From Flavobacterium fluviale (GTDB taxonomy: Bacteria; Bacteroidota; Bacteroidia; Flavobacteriales; Flavobacteriaceae), in contig NZ_CP030261.1 in NCBI RefSeq assembly GCF_003312915.1, positions 2,294,001 to 2,358,000 on the forward strand: 64,000 nt of DNA. The letters are read 5' to 3'. Positions 44,331 to 52,625 of this stretch are shown here, in pieces (the stretch's first letter is position 1; every line of letters begins with the position of its first letter). The translations under genes were made by a program, and so were the position numbers. Below the pieces are notes generated by a model. It was not told the DNA's origin. It saw only the letters and a program-made list of their open reading frames with translations, and did no database searches.

Positions 44331-45263
44331 ATGGAAAACGGAATATACGCTAAATTCAACACTAGCAAAGGTTCGATTTTAGTAAAACTAACACACGATT
44401 TAACGCCTGGAACTGTAGGGAACTTTGTAGCTCTTGCAGAAGGTAATATGGAAAATAAAGTTAAACCTCAAGGACAAAAATTCTACGACGGATTAACATT
44501 CCACAGAGTAATTGCTGATTTCATGATTCAAGGTGGATGCCCAAAAGGAACTGGAACTGGAGATCCGGGTTATAAATTTGATGATGAATTTCACCCAACT
44601 TTAAAACACGATCGCCCAGGAGTTTTATCTATGGCAAACTCTGGACCTGGAAGCAATGGTTCTCAATTTTTTATCACTCACGTTCCAACTCCTTGGTTAG
44701 ACGGAAAACACAGTGTTTTTGGTTATGTGGTTGAAGGACAAGATATCGTTGATGCTGTAGCTCAAGGTGATAATCTGGATTCTGTAGAAATCATCAGAGT
44801 TGGTGAAGAAGCTCAAAAATGGAATGCTATCGAAGCTTTTATTGGTTTAAAAGGTGCTCGTCTAAAACGCGAAGCAGCTTTAAAAGCAGAATCTGAAGCA
44901 AAAATGGAACAATTGGCTGCTGGTTTTGATAAAACAGAAAGCGGTTTACGTTACAAAATGATTCAAAAAGGTGATGGTAAGAGAGCTGAAGCTGGAAAAA
45001 CAGTTTCTGTTCACTACGAAGGATCTTTAGAAAACGGAAAAGTTTTTGATTCATCTTATCCGCGTAAAAAACCAATTGAATTTAAATTAGGAGTTGGACA
45101 AGTTATTGAAGGATGGGACGAAGGTATTGCTTTATTGCAAGTTGGAGACAAAGCTCGTTTTGTAATTCCATCTGATTTAGGATACGGACCATCTGGTGCA
45201 GGAGGCGTTATCCCGCCAAATGCAACTTTGATTTTCGACGTTGAATTAATGGACGTAAAATAA
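44331..45263 (+). CDS. Cyclophilin-FKBP fusion peptidylprolyl isomerase (dual-family immunophilin)
   Basis: A 310-residue protein with two different prolyl isomerases. Residues about 1-165 are a cyclophilin: [35 protein letters not shown] and [11 protein letters not shown] charged helical linker (about 165-200) follows. Residues about 205-310 are [52 protein letters not shown] and [10 protein letters not shown]. No signal peptide, so it is probably cytoplasmic. Cyclophilin-FKBP proteins are a known dual-family class reported in Flavobacterium. It is monocistronic, with a promoter at 44281 and a terminator at 45299. Confidence 0.95.
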   Translation: MENGIYAKFNTSKGSILVKLTHDLTPGTVGNFVALAEGNMENKVKPQGQKFYDGLTFHRVIADFMIQGGCPKGTGTGDPGYKFDDEFHPTLKHDRPGVLSMANSGPGSNGSQFFITHVPTPWLDGKHSVFGYVVEGQDIVDAVAQGDNLDSVEIIRVGEEAQKWNAIEAFIGLKGARLKREAALKAESEAKMEQLAAGFDKTESGLRYKMIQKGDGKRAEAGKTVSVHYEGSLENGKVFDSSYPRKKPIEFKLGVGQVIEGWDEGIALLQVGDKARFVIPSDLGYGPSGAGGVIPPNATLIFDVELMDVK

Positions 45264-45298
45264 GAATGTAAAAGCAATTTAGTATTGTTTTAAATAGT

Positions 45299-45326
45299 AA
45301 TCCCATATACCGCGGTATATGGGATT
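45299..45326 (+). terminator. Immunophilin-gene terminator
   Basis: A perfect 28-bp palindrome (AATCCCATATACCG and its inverse, centred in CGCG), followed by a T run, lies 36 bases after the stop codon. Confidence 0.88.
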
Positions 45327-45355
45327 TTTTTATATTTACTTTAAAAACAAAGACG

Positions 45356-45658
45356 ATGAAAAATATTTTAATCCTTGCTGGATTTGCATTATTTGTAGTT
45401 TCTTGCGGAACTCAAAAAACAACCACTGTTGCAGCCACTACAACTGCTGAACCTGAAAAAAAAGTAACATTAACTCCTGAATTGGAAGCTGGTAAAAATT
45501 TGTATGATAACAATTGTGCAAAGTGCCACAAATTATACGACCCTAAGAAATTTACTAAGGAAGAATGGGCGCCAATTTTGGTAAGAATGGGGAAAAAAGC
45601 CAAATTAGATGAAGTGCAATTAGCATCAGTAACGAATTACGTTCACTCACAATTGTAA
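45356..45658 (+). CDS. Small c-type cytochrome lipoprotein
   Basis: A 100-residue protein with lipobox FVVSC (Cys about 17) and a Thr/Ala-rich linker of about 25 residues. A single haem c site, CAKCH (about residues 59-63), sits within GKNLYDNNCAKCHKLYDP. The distal Met ligand is probably in PILVRMGKKAKL, and the helix VTNYVHSQL ends the domain. This is a class I monohaem cytochrome anchored to a membrane, presumably an electron carrier in the periplasm. No partner oxidoreductase is adjacent. Confidence 0.87.
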   Translation: MKNILILAGFALFVVSCGTQKTTTVAATTTAEPEKKVTLTPELEAGKNLYDNNCAKCHKLYDPKKFTKEEWAPILVRMGKKAKLDEVQLASVTNYVHSQL

Positions 45659-45680
45659 CATTATATTTTGATAAAGCATA

Positions 45681-45712
45681 AAAAAACTGTTCAATAATTT
45701 GAACAGTTTTTT
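45681..45712. terminator. Bidirectional terminator between convergent genes
   Basis: AAAAAACTGTTCA (45681-45693) pairs with TGAACAGTTTTTT (45700-45712). The A and T flanks are symmetric, so it can end both the cytochrome gene and the GreA-like gene at 45766. Confidence 0.88.
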
Positions 45713-45765
45713 TATTTTCAAATAGATATAAAAAAACACCTTCACGTAATGAGGTGTTTAAAAAG

Positions 45766-46161
45766 TTAAGAATGATGCACAGCCGAATTATCTACAGCAA
45801 TTACTTTTAAAGTTTTTATACCTGCCGGTAATTCCCAATCTACTTCATCATTTTCTTTAAAACCAATAATAGCAACACTTAAAGGAGCTAGAATTGAGAT
45901 CTTAGATTGCTTTACATCTGCAGCAGAAGGTAAAACGATTTGAATTTTCATTTGTTTATTGGCTTTTACATCTTCTATCGTTACAAAAGAATTGATTCTG
46001 ATAACTGAACCGTCAAGTTCGCTTTCTTTGCTTATTACAGCACGATCTAATTCTTGCGAAAGCTGATTAGCTTCTTTGGTATTTGTTGAATTTTTACTTT
46101 TTAAAATCAATTCTCTTAAAAATTGATAATCTGATTTACAGAAAGTGGGTGTTGGTTTCAT
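45766..46161 (-). CDS. GreA/GreB C-terminal-domain (Rnk-like) protein
   Basis: A 131-residue protein. The C-terminal FKBP-like domain of GreA/GreB is clear: GSVIRINSFVTIEDVKANKQMKIQIVLP and ISILAPLSVAIIGFKENDEVDWELPAG. The N-terminal helical part (about 50 residues) is shorter than the coiled coil of GreA, which fits the Rnk or short-GreA group that binds RNA polymerase without full transcript-cleavage tips. Function in this organism is unknown. The 368-base gap upstream is unusual (see 46162-46529). Confidence 0.83.
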   Translation of the reverse strand: MKPTPTFCKSDYQFLRELILKSKNSTNTKEANQLSQELDRAVISKESELDGSVIRINSFVTIEDVKANKQMKIQIVLPSAADVKQSKISILAPLSVAIIGFKENDEVDWELPAGIKTLKVIAVDNSAVHHS

Positions 46162-46529
46162 ATCTATATTGAATTTATTGTTATAATAATCGAATTATTT
46201 TTCTTCTTTTTTGAAACGAATTATTTAAGTTTTTTAAAAGAAAGGATTTAAATTTTATTCTGAAAAACAAAAAGTTATCTGAACAAAATTGATTTTGTCA
46301 AATAAATAAATGTTTAAGCTTGATGTAAATCCTCCGTCAGAAAGAAGAAAACTGAAATAGACGGAGGCCTAATAAATAAAGGCCTTGTTATGCGAAATAA
46401 TTACAGCAGGAAGTGGTTCTCCAGAAAAGGAAAACAACTTGGCAGATGCTGTAAATGGTATTCTATTTCCCATAAGGATGATTAAATTGATCTGCAAAGA
46501 TAGGCAATCTTTTTGAATTTAGTGAGGTT
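46162..46529 (-). other. Gap with a -7 box, 34-residue ORF and hairpin
   Basis: On the minus strand TATCTTTG (46495-46502) precedes a short ORF (46369-46473, beginning MGNRIPFTASAKLF). It is followed by AGGCCT (46365-46370) and an 8-bp inverted repeat, CCTCCGTC (46331-46338) / GACGGAGG (46360-46367). The region could hold a leader peptide or a small RNA upstream of the GreA-like gene. No family is recognised and the ORF may be fortuitous. Confidence 0.3.
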
Positions 46530-47084
46530 TTACTTCCATTTAATACCGCACCCAATACTTGGTTTTTGTGGTTCTTTTAAACTTCTGTTGTAAATTAAGG
46601 CATCTATTGCGCCTCTAAGGTCGCTCCCGCTGAGTGAAATTCCGTTGCCAGGTCTAGAATCGTCAAGCTGTCCGCGGTAAAATAATTTGTCTTGGTTGTC
46701 AAATAAATAGAAGTCAGGAGTGCAGGCAGCACTGTAAGCTTTAGCGGTTTCTTGAGTCTCATCATAAAGATATGGAAAGTCAATTTTATTTTCCATAGCA
46801 AAAGCCGTCATTAATTCTGGAGAATCCTCAGGGTATTTAATAATATCATTGCTGGAAATAGCGATTACTCCGATACCCTGCACACGGTAATCATTTGCAA
46901 TCATTACAACTTCTGGAATAGAGTAAAGCACATATGGACAATGGTTGCAGATAAACATAACCAAAGTTCCTTTAGACCCTTTTAGGTCTTCAAATGAAAA
47001 AGTCTCGTTTGAATTGGTGTCTTTTAGATAAAAATCAGGTGCAATAGTTCCTAAAGGAAGCATTGCTGATGAAGTTTGTGCCAT
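46530..47084 (-). CDS. Thioredoxin-like redoxin (AhpC/TSA family)
   Basis: A 184-residue thioredoxin-fold protein. Motifs are GTIAPDFYLKDTNS, LVMFICNHCPYV (Cys 46 and Cys 49 in a CxxC-type site) and ISSNDIIKYPEDSPELM. The C-terminal part has YDETQETAKAYSAACTPDFYLFD, with another Cys before the conserved cis-Pro. Members with NHCPYV form a distinct subgroup of unknown partner, often called thioredoxin-family or redoxin proteins. No signal peptide is present, so a cytoplasmic site is inferred. Confidence 0.9.
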   Translation of the reverse strand: MAQTSSAMLPLGTIAPDFYLKDTNSNETFSFEDLKGSKGTLVMFICNHCPYVLYSIPEVVMIANDYRVQGIGVIAISSNDIIKYPEDSPELMTAFAMENKIDFPYLYDETQETAKAYSAACTPDFYLFDNQDKLFYRGQLDDSRPGNGISLSGSDLRGAIDALIYNRSLKEPQKPSIGCGIKWK

Positions 47085-47153
47085 TTTTTGCAGATTAGAA
47101 TTTCAAAAATAGCTTTAAAATTCTGTAAATAAAAGAGCACAAGAATAAAAAAA

Positions 47154-47196
47154 TATCCAAAGAAGCAGTTAGCTGTATCAGCTTGCTTCTTTGGAT
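47154..47196 (-). terminator. Terminator of the alpha/beta-hydrolase gene
   Basis: ATCCAAAGAAGCA (47154-47166) pairs with TGCTTCTTTGGAT (47184-47196), with an inner TAGCT/AGCT stem and flanking A/T runs. It lies 17 bases beyond the stop codon of the gene at 47213. Confidence 0.85.
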
Positions 47197-47212
47197 GCTT
47201 TTTTATATTTTT

Positions 47213-48106
47213 TTATGAATTTAAAAACTGAAGTAAATCTTCATTTAATTTTTCTTTTTCCGTGTAAAATAGACCGTGAGGAGCGCCTTCGTATTCGATA
47301 AAAGTATTATTAGCAATTCCTTCTGCTGCTTTTCTTGAAGTAAGGTCTATTGGAACAATCTTGTCATCATTTCCATGAATGATCAAAGTTGGAACCTTTA
47401 CAAAATCAAGTTCATCTCTAAAATCGGTAAACGAAAAAGATTCAGCACATTTTAATGTAGCACGAGGAGATGCAAGCGAACATAACGTTCTATAATATTC
47501 TAACAATGGTGTACTGATTGGTTTGTTGATGATATTGATTCCAAAGAATGTTTTCCCGAAGTTGTCTACAAAACCAATACGATCTTCCTTAATTGCTGCT
47601 GCAGTAGTTTCACTTTTTTCTTTCGGATGCCCATCTGGATTATCGTGAGTTTTCAATAGGAATGGTATGATAGACGAAATTAAGGCAGCTTTAATAACTC
47701 CTTTTCCGCCATGACGGCTGAAATAACGCACCACCTCGCCGCCACCCATTGAGAAGCCAACAAGTGTTACATTTTCTAATTCTAACTGTTCAATAATTTC
47801 CTTAAGATCATCTGTTAAAGTATCATAATCATAACCATCCCAAGGCTGAGACGATTTACCAAATCCGCGTCGGTCATATGCAATAACGCGATAATTATTT
47901 TGTACTAAATGATCGATTTGATATTCCCACATTTCATTTGAAAGAGGCCACCCATGAATAAGAATCACTGGTTTTCCCTGACCATAATCTTTTACATAGA
48001 GTCTGACATTTTGTGCTGTTTCTATATATTTATCTGTATGAACCTGTTTTAAATTAGATTCAAAATCTTTAATTGACATGCATGCATTTGGTTCAGTATG
48101 TTCCAT
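47213..48106 (-). CDS. Alpha/beta-hydrolase (non-haem chloroperoxidase/arylesterase-like)
   Basis: A 297-residue cytoplasmic hydrolase. It shows PVILIHGWPLSNEMWEYQ (oxyanion region), RVIAYDRRGFGKSSQP, the nucleophile elbow LVGFSMGGGEVVRYF (Ser about 137), acid Asp in LIIHGNDDKIVP and His in EGAPHGLFYTEK. This is the perhydrolase/arylesterase branch that includes cofactor-free haloperoxidases. The natural substrate is unknown. An N-terminal extension of about 30 residues precedes the domain. It is single, with its own terminator. Confidence 0.9.
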   Translation of the reverse strand: MEHTEPNACMSIKDFESNLKQVHTDKYIETAQNVRLYVKDYGQGKPVILIHGWPLSNEMWEYQIDHLVQNNYRVIAYDRRGFGKSSQPWDGYDYDTLTDDLKEIIEQLELENVTLVGFSMGGGEVVRYFSRHGGKGVIKAALISSIIPFLLKTHDNPDGHPKEKSETTAAAIKEDRIGFVDNFGKTFFGINIINKPISTPLLEYYRTLCSLASPRATLKCAESFSFTDFRDELDFVKVPTLIIHGNDDKIVPIDLTSRKAAEGIANNTFIEYEGAPHGLFYTEKEKLNEDLLQFLNS

Positions 48107-48235
48107 GTTATATATTTTTTACGTGATTGTAATAATTTTCTTTACGTAAAATTAGCGGGGAAGCAAAAGAAATAGGTTATAGAATTAGGTAGATTAATTA
48201 CAAAATTAATAGGTTTGTAATGCTAAATAAATATT

Positions 48236-48571
48236 ATGGATTTAACTTGGAACGAATTTGAACGCACCGATATGCGCGTAGGAACTATTATAGAAGTAAA
48301 TGATTTTCCCGAAGCAAGAAAACCTGCTTTTCAATTAACAATCGACTTTGGTCCAGAAATTGGAATTAGAAAATCATCTGCACAAATTACCAAAAGATAT
48401 CAGAAAGAAGATTTAATAAACCGTCAGATTGTTGCGGTTGTAAATTTTCCGAAAAAGCAAATCGGAAAATTTATGAGCGAATGCCTAGTTCTTGGTGCAG
48501 TAGGCGAGGAGGGAGATGTAATTTTATTAGCACCCGATTTTAAAATACCGAATGGATTGCGCATCGGGTAG
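48236..48571 (+). CDS. csaA: CsaA-like tRNA-binding domain protein
   Basis: A 111-residue OB-fold protein of the CsaA type. The pattern LTWNEFERTDMRVGTIIEVNDF, then ARKPAFQLTIDFG, SSAQITKRY and VVNFPKKQIGKFMSECLVLGA is typical. In Bacillus, CsaA has chaperone-like activity linked to protein export, and the fold binds tRNA in related proteins. A TAGGTTTG box at about 48209-48216 may be its -7 element. It converges with the RBBP9-like gene; a long inverted repeat separates them. Confidence 0.92.
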   Translation: MDLTWNEFERTDMRVGTIIEVNDFPEARKPAFQLTIDFGPEIGIRKSSAQITKRYQKEDLINRQIVAVVNFPKKQIGKFMSECLVLGAVGEEGDVILLAPDFKIPNGLRIG

Positions 48572-48576
48572 TTTTC

Positions 48577-48632
48577 AGTCTCAGTCACAGTTTTCAGTTT
48601 CGTAACTGTGACTAAAAACTGTGACTGAGACT
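48577..48632. repeat. 18-bp inverted repeat of the AGTCTCAGT family
   Basis: AGTCTCAGTCACAGTTTT (48577-48594) and its exact inverse (48615-48632) are separated by 20 bases. It fills the gap between convergent genes 48571 and 48638. A related word set occurs at 53747-53892. Confidence 0.82.
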
Positions 48633-48637
48633 AATTA

Positions 48638-49183
48638 TTACCTCGTTTTTTTAATTAATTGCTGTAAAATCAGCTGTCCTTCTTCCCAATATTTTAAATC
48701 AGAATCAGAATTGATGTGTCCTTGCTGACCGACGTTTACGAAATCGCTTCCCCATTTTTCGGCGAAGTATTTTTTTCTTTCAAAAGAAGCGTAAGGATCA
48801 TTTTCGCTGGCCACAACTACAGAGGGAAAAGGCAGTTTGTAGAGCGGAATTGGCGAAAAGTTTCTTATACATTCTGGTGTATGTTGAGGTGAATCTACGT
48901 CTGCAGGAGCGACTAAAAAAGCACCAATTATATTTTGGTTGTTGTATTGTTCTGCCCAATGCAAAACCAGTGAAACCGCTAAACTGTGAGCAACTAATAT
49001 TGTAGGTTTATCAAGTTTTAAGATGTTCTCGTTTAATCTCGCAATCCATTCTTCTCGAATCGGTTCGTCCCAATTGTCTTGTACAACACGAATTGAGTTT
49101 GCGAATTTTTCGTGCCAAAAGGTCTGCCAGTGTTTTTCTCCAGAATCGCCAAGACCTGGAATAATTAATAGTTGTGTCTCCAT
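48638..49183 (-). CDS. RBBP9/YdeN-family serine hydrolase
   Basis: A 181-residue small alpha/beta hydrolase. The start QLLIIPGLGDSGEKHWQTFW, the nucleophile elbow VAHSLAVSL (Ser about 69), VASENDPY with the acid and a C-terminal GHINSDSDL with His are typical of the YdeN/RBBP9 (DUF1749-like) family. Substrate unknown. It lies 22 bases downstream of the signal-bearing hydrolase gene 49205-50029, so the two hydrolases may form one operon. Confidence 0.9.
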   Translation of the reverse strand: METQLLIIPGLGDSGEKHWQTFWHEKFANSIRVVQDNWDEPIREEWIARLNENILKLDKPTILVAHSLAVSLVLHWAEQYNNQNIIGAFLVAPADVDSPQHTPECIRNFSPIPLYKLPFPSVVVASENDPYASFERKKYFAEKWGSDFVNVGQQGHINSDSDLKYWEEGQLILQQLIKKTR

Positions 49184-49204
49184 TGCCGTGGATTTATTTA
49201 GTGA

Positions 49205-50029
49205 TTATTTTTTAGTTTCTTTTATAATACGGTTTACTTCATTAACTAAAAGCGGAAAACCAGGTTCAGTCATTCCGTGATTATAACCGTCAAGTTCGTA
49301 AAGTTTTGTTTGTTTGTGTCCAGCCAGTTTCATCATTCTTGCCATATAAGCATTCTCTTCATAGCGTCCCAGCATTTCAAGTTCGCGATCTCCAGTAATT
49401 AGCAGCATTGGCGGAGCATCGGCACGAACGTGGTATAAAGGTGCAAAAGCGTCAATAGTTGGCTGTTTTTCGGGAATTCCATTTTCTCTTCTAATTTCAA
49501 AATGAGTAATACATTGTCCGCTGAACGGAATAAGTCCGGCGATTTTATCAGCATCTATATTTTCTTTTTGAAGCCATTTTTTTTCCAGACCAATCATCAT
49601 TCCTAAGTAACCTCCGGCTGAATGTCCCGAAACGAAAATCTGGGATTTGTCACCGCCGTAATTTGAAATATTATTAAAAGTCCAAGCAACCGCCGCTGCC
49701 GCATCTTCAATAGCTTTTGCTGCTTTTACTTTTGGCGATAATCTGTAATTTACACCAATAATAGCAAAACCTTTATTTTTTAGAGCTTCTGGAATTTCTT
49801 TGTTTCCGCCTGTCAATCCACCGCCGTGAAACCATACGATAGTGGCAAATCCAGTTTTATTCTTTGGGTAATAAATATCTAGAACACATCTTTCATTAAT
49901 ATATTTATCAGATTTGTTTGTGGCAGCATTATAATATTGAATGTTACTTTTGGTTTCGTATTCTAGATTCTGCGCAGACAATGAAATTCCGTATAGAAAG
50001 AAACTTAGAAGGATAATTAATTTTTTCAT
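49205..50029 (-). CDS. Secreted alpha/beta-hydrolase (HSL/BD-FAE-like esterase)
   Basis: About 274 residues from the ATG at 50029 (MKKLIILLSFFLYGISLSAQ signal peptide). The in-frame extension to 50107 runs through an intergenic repeat word and is rejected. The HGGG oxyanion motif is in IVWFHGGGLTGG, the nucleophile elbow is VSGHSAGGYL (Ser about 145), the acid is in LITGDRELE and the His in DGYNHGMTE. This is the hormone-sensitive-lipase-like class. Substrate unknown; secretion is inferred. Confidence 0.88.
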   Translation of the reverse strand: MKKLIILLSFFLYGISLSAQNLEYETKSNIQYYNAATNKSDKYINERCVLDIYYPKNKTGFATIVWFHGGGLTGGNKEIPEALKNKGFAIIGVNYRLSPKVKAAKAIEDAAAAVAWTFNNISNYGGDKSQIFVSGHSAGGYLGMMIGLEKKWLQKENIDADKIAGLIPFSGQCITHFEIRRENGIPEKQPTIDAFAPLYHVRADAPPMLLITGDRELEMLGRYEENAYMARMMKLAGHKQTKLYELDGYNHGMTEPGFPLLVNEVNRIIKETKK

Positions 50030-50062
50030 TTTTAGTTTGTTAGAAGTTTTAGGTAAGATATT

Positions 50063-50128
50063 AAATGTGAAAAAGAAACATCTTGAAATTCGTTTGTTTC
50101 GTTTCACATTTTACAAATCACATTTCAC
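50063..50128. repeat. ATGTGAA-family inverted words
   Basis: AAATGTGAAA (50063-50072) pairs with TTTCACATTT (50102-50111), and a further TCACATTTCACA follows near 50119. These are the same words as the heptamer array at 1150-1227. Confidence 0.65.
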
Positions 50129-50150
50129 AATAAAATAAATATATAAAAAA

Positions 50151-50177
50151 AGTCCAAAATGCAGAACAAATTGGACT
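50151..50177 (-). terminator. Terminator of the PUR-family gene
   Basis: AGTCCAA (50151-50157) pairs with TTGGACT (50171-50177), with a run of A (T on the minus strand) next to it, 28 bases past the stop codon at 50206. Confidence 0.8.
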
Positions 50178-50205
50178 CGTACTTTATAAAAAAGTTTATT
50201 TTGAA

Positions 50206-50589
50206 TTAAATATCGTCAAAATCAATATCTGTAAAGCTAGATCTTTGGCTTTCAGATTTTTCAGAACTGTATTCTTTCTTAAAATCTTTTTGGTGTCTTT
50301 CAGAAATTACTTCTTCGCCTTTGTGGTTCAAAACATAAGATGTCATTTCTTCTAGTATTTCGGCAAAAGCACTAAAATCTTCTTTGTATAAATAGATTTT
50401 GTGTTTCTTGAAATGAAATGAACCATCTTCCTCAGTAAATTTTTTGCTTTCGGTAATAGTGATATAGTAATCATCAGCTTTGGTAGCTCTCACATCAAAG
50501 AAATAAGTTCTTCTTCCTGCTCGTAATACTTTAGAAAAAATCTCTTCTTTTTCTAACATGTCATTTTCTCTCATAATACGTTCTATCAT
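50206..50589 (-). CDS. PUR-alpha/beta/gamma-like DNA/RNA-binding protein (DUF3276)
   Basis: A 127-residue protein. The core EEIFSKVLRAGRRTYFFDVRATKADDYYITITESKK resembles a PUR repeat that binds single-stranded nucleic acid, followed by a second strand-rich part (FHFKKHKIYLYKEDF) and a helix. The acidic, Ser-rich tail (residues about 105-127) is probably disordered. The start could be one of three Met residues within the first 11; the longest form is given. It lies 53 bases downstream of the ABC exporter start on the opposite side of a short gap, transcribed in the same direction. Confidence 0.9.
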   Translation of the reverse strand: MIERIMRENDMLEKEEIFSKVLRAGRRTYFFDVRATKADDYYITITESKKFTEEDGSFHFKKHKIYLYKEDFSAFAEILEEMTSYVLNHKGEEVISERHQKDFKKEYSSEKSESQRSSFTDIDFDDI

Positions 50590-50642
50590 TTTTGGAATTA
50601 ATAGTACTCAAAAATCATAAAAAATTATCTATTACGCAACAA

Positions 50643-52421
50643 TTAAAGTAATTCTTTTTCCGAAAGTTGTTTTAAATATAACGATGCGTAATATCCTTCC
50701 TGATTTATTAATTGATTATGAGAACCTTGTTGAATGATGCGGCCATCTTCTAGTATAATAATTTTGTCTGCATTCTTTGCAGATGATACACGATGGCTTA
50801 CAATTATGGTTGTTTTATCTTTAGAAATTTCAAACAAATTATTCAAAATCATTTCTTCTGTTTCGGTATCAACGGCAGACAAACAATCGTCGAAAAGTAA
50901 AATAGCAGGGTTCTTAATTATCGCTCTTGCAATCGAAACACGCTGTTTTTGTCCGCCCGAAAGCGTAATTCCTCTTTCTCCTAAAATAGTGTCATACTGT
51001 TTGTTAAATGCAATAATATTATCATGAACAACAGCATTTTTAGCAGCTTGGAATACTTCTTCGTCAGTAGCATTTTGATTTCCGAATTTGATATTATTTT
51101 TAATAGTATCCGAAAACAGAAAAGCATCCTGAGGCACAATTCCGATATTATTTCTTAAATCATTTAAATTTAAAGTGCTGATTTCGTTTGCATCAATCCT
51201 AAGTTCACCTTCTGTTACATCATACAATCTTGAAATTAAGGAAAGAATGGTCGATTTTCCAGAACCTGTTTTTCCTAAAATGGCCAGCGTTTCTCCTTTT
51301 TTTACTGTAAATGAAACATTTTTTAAGGCTTCAATATTCGTGTCTTGATAAGTGAAAGAAACATTGTCGAAAGTTATTGTTCCTTGAATATCTGAAGAAT
51401 TTTCATTGTTGTTTTTTATTTCGGGTTCGATTTTCAAAAATTCATTTAGACGTTTTTGAGAAGCTTCTGCTTCCTGCACCATTGACGAAACCCATCCTAA
51501 AGAAGCAACAGGCCAAGTCAGCATATTTACATATAAAATAAATTCTGCAATAGTTCCAATATTCGGAATGGTTCCGTTGATGTACATTACGCCTCCAAAA
51601 TAGATTACAACCAAATTACTGATTCCGATTAGGGCGATCATTAAGGGACCAAATAAAGACTGCACTCTGGCTAAGCTTAAACTTTTGCGTTTGCTTTCTT
51701 CGGCAAGGTCTACCATATTATTTTGATGCTGATTTTCTAGAGAATAAGCTTTGATGACACGAATTCCAGAAAATATTTCCTGAGTAAAACTCGAAACTTT
51801 TGATAAGTATTGCTGAAAAGTAGTGCTTCGCTTATTGATTTCTGAACTTAATTTAAAAATACAATACGAAAGTATAGGAAGCGGTAATATAGTATATAAG
51901 GTAAGAAGCGGCGAAACATTATACATATATAGTATAACAATCGCGAAACGAATAAATGTATTAATAGTATACATAACTGCAGGTCCGACATACATACGAA
52001 CTTTAGAAACGTCTTCGCTTATTCGGTTCATTAAATCTCCTGTTCTGTTTTGCTTGTAAAAAGTCTGAGAAAGATTTTCGTATTGTCTAAAAACTTCATT
52101 TTTTAAATCAAACTCAATATGACGCGACATAACGATTAAAGTCTGGCGCATTAAAAAAGTTAAAAATCCAGCTACGATCGTAGTGGCTATGATTAGCAAT
52201 ACGTTATGAATCAGATCTTGTCTGAAAGCTGCAATTACGACTTCTGATTTTTGGTCAGTCGGAGATAATTTATCAAAATTCTCAATAGCGTTTAAAGACT
52301 TACTGATTAATTTTGGAGTAAATAATGAAAATATTTGTGCGATTATGGTTATTAAAATGCCCAGCGAAAAACTGTATTTATACTTAATGAAATATTTGTT
52401 TAAATAGCTTAATTCTTTCAT
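50643..52421 (-). CDS. ABC exporter, fused permease-ATPase (MsbA/MDR type)
   Basis: A 592-residue half-transporter that should work as a homodimer. Six membrane helices occupy about residues 15-320 (ABC_membrane). The ATPase has Walker A GKTGSGKST, Q-loop GIVPQDAFLF, signature LSGGQKQR, Walker B ILLFDDCLSA and H-loop IIVSHR. It probably exports a lipid or drug-like molecule; the substrate is unknown. It is divergent from the dehydrogenase gene at 52626 and is followed by the PUR-family gene. Confidence 0.95.
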   Translation of the reverse strand: MKELSYLNKYFIKYKYSFSLGILITIIAQIFSLFTPKLISKSLNAIENFDKLSPTDQKSEVVIAAFRQDLIHNVLLIIATTIVAGFLTFLMRQTLIVMSRHIEFDLKNEVFRQYENLSQTFYKQNRTGDLMNRISEDVSKVRMYVGPAVMYTINTFIRFAIVILYMYNVSPLLTLYTILPLPILSYCIFKLSSEINKRSTTFQQYLSKVSSFTQEIFSGIRVIKAYSLENQHQNNMVDLAEESKRKSLSLARVQSLFGPLMIALIGISNLVVIYFGGVMYINGTIPNIGTIAEFILYVNMLTWPVASLGWVSSMVQEAEASQKRLNEFLKIEPEIKNNNENSSDIQGTITFDNVSFTYQDTNIEALKNVSFTVKKGETLAILGKTGSGKSTILSLISRLYDVTEGELRIDANEISTLNLNDLRNNIGIVPQDAFLFSDTIKNNIKFGNQNATDEEVFQAAKNAVVHDNIIAFNKQYDTILGERGITLSGGQKQRVSIARAIIKNPAILLFDDCLSAVDTETEEMILNNLFEISKDKTTIIVSHRVSSAKNADKIIILEDGRIIQQGSHNQLINQEGYYASLYLKQLSEKELL

Positions 52422-52625
52422 TTTTTTAAGAAATATGATATAGAATTGATTTTAAATTGTGAATTATTACTAATTAAAATTATAATAAATTGCAATTTAA
52501 TCAAAACAATTATATTGTAAAATTGTTATTTTATAGATAAAAAATTAGCACATGTGTATTTTTTAATTATGTTTGAGAAGTCTTTTTGACAAATTCATAA
52601 TTTTAACCTAATTAATACTAGCGCT

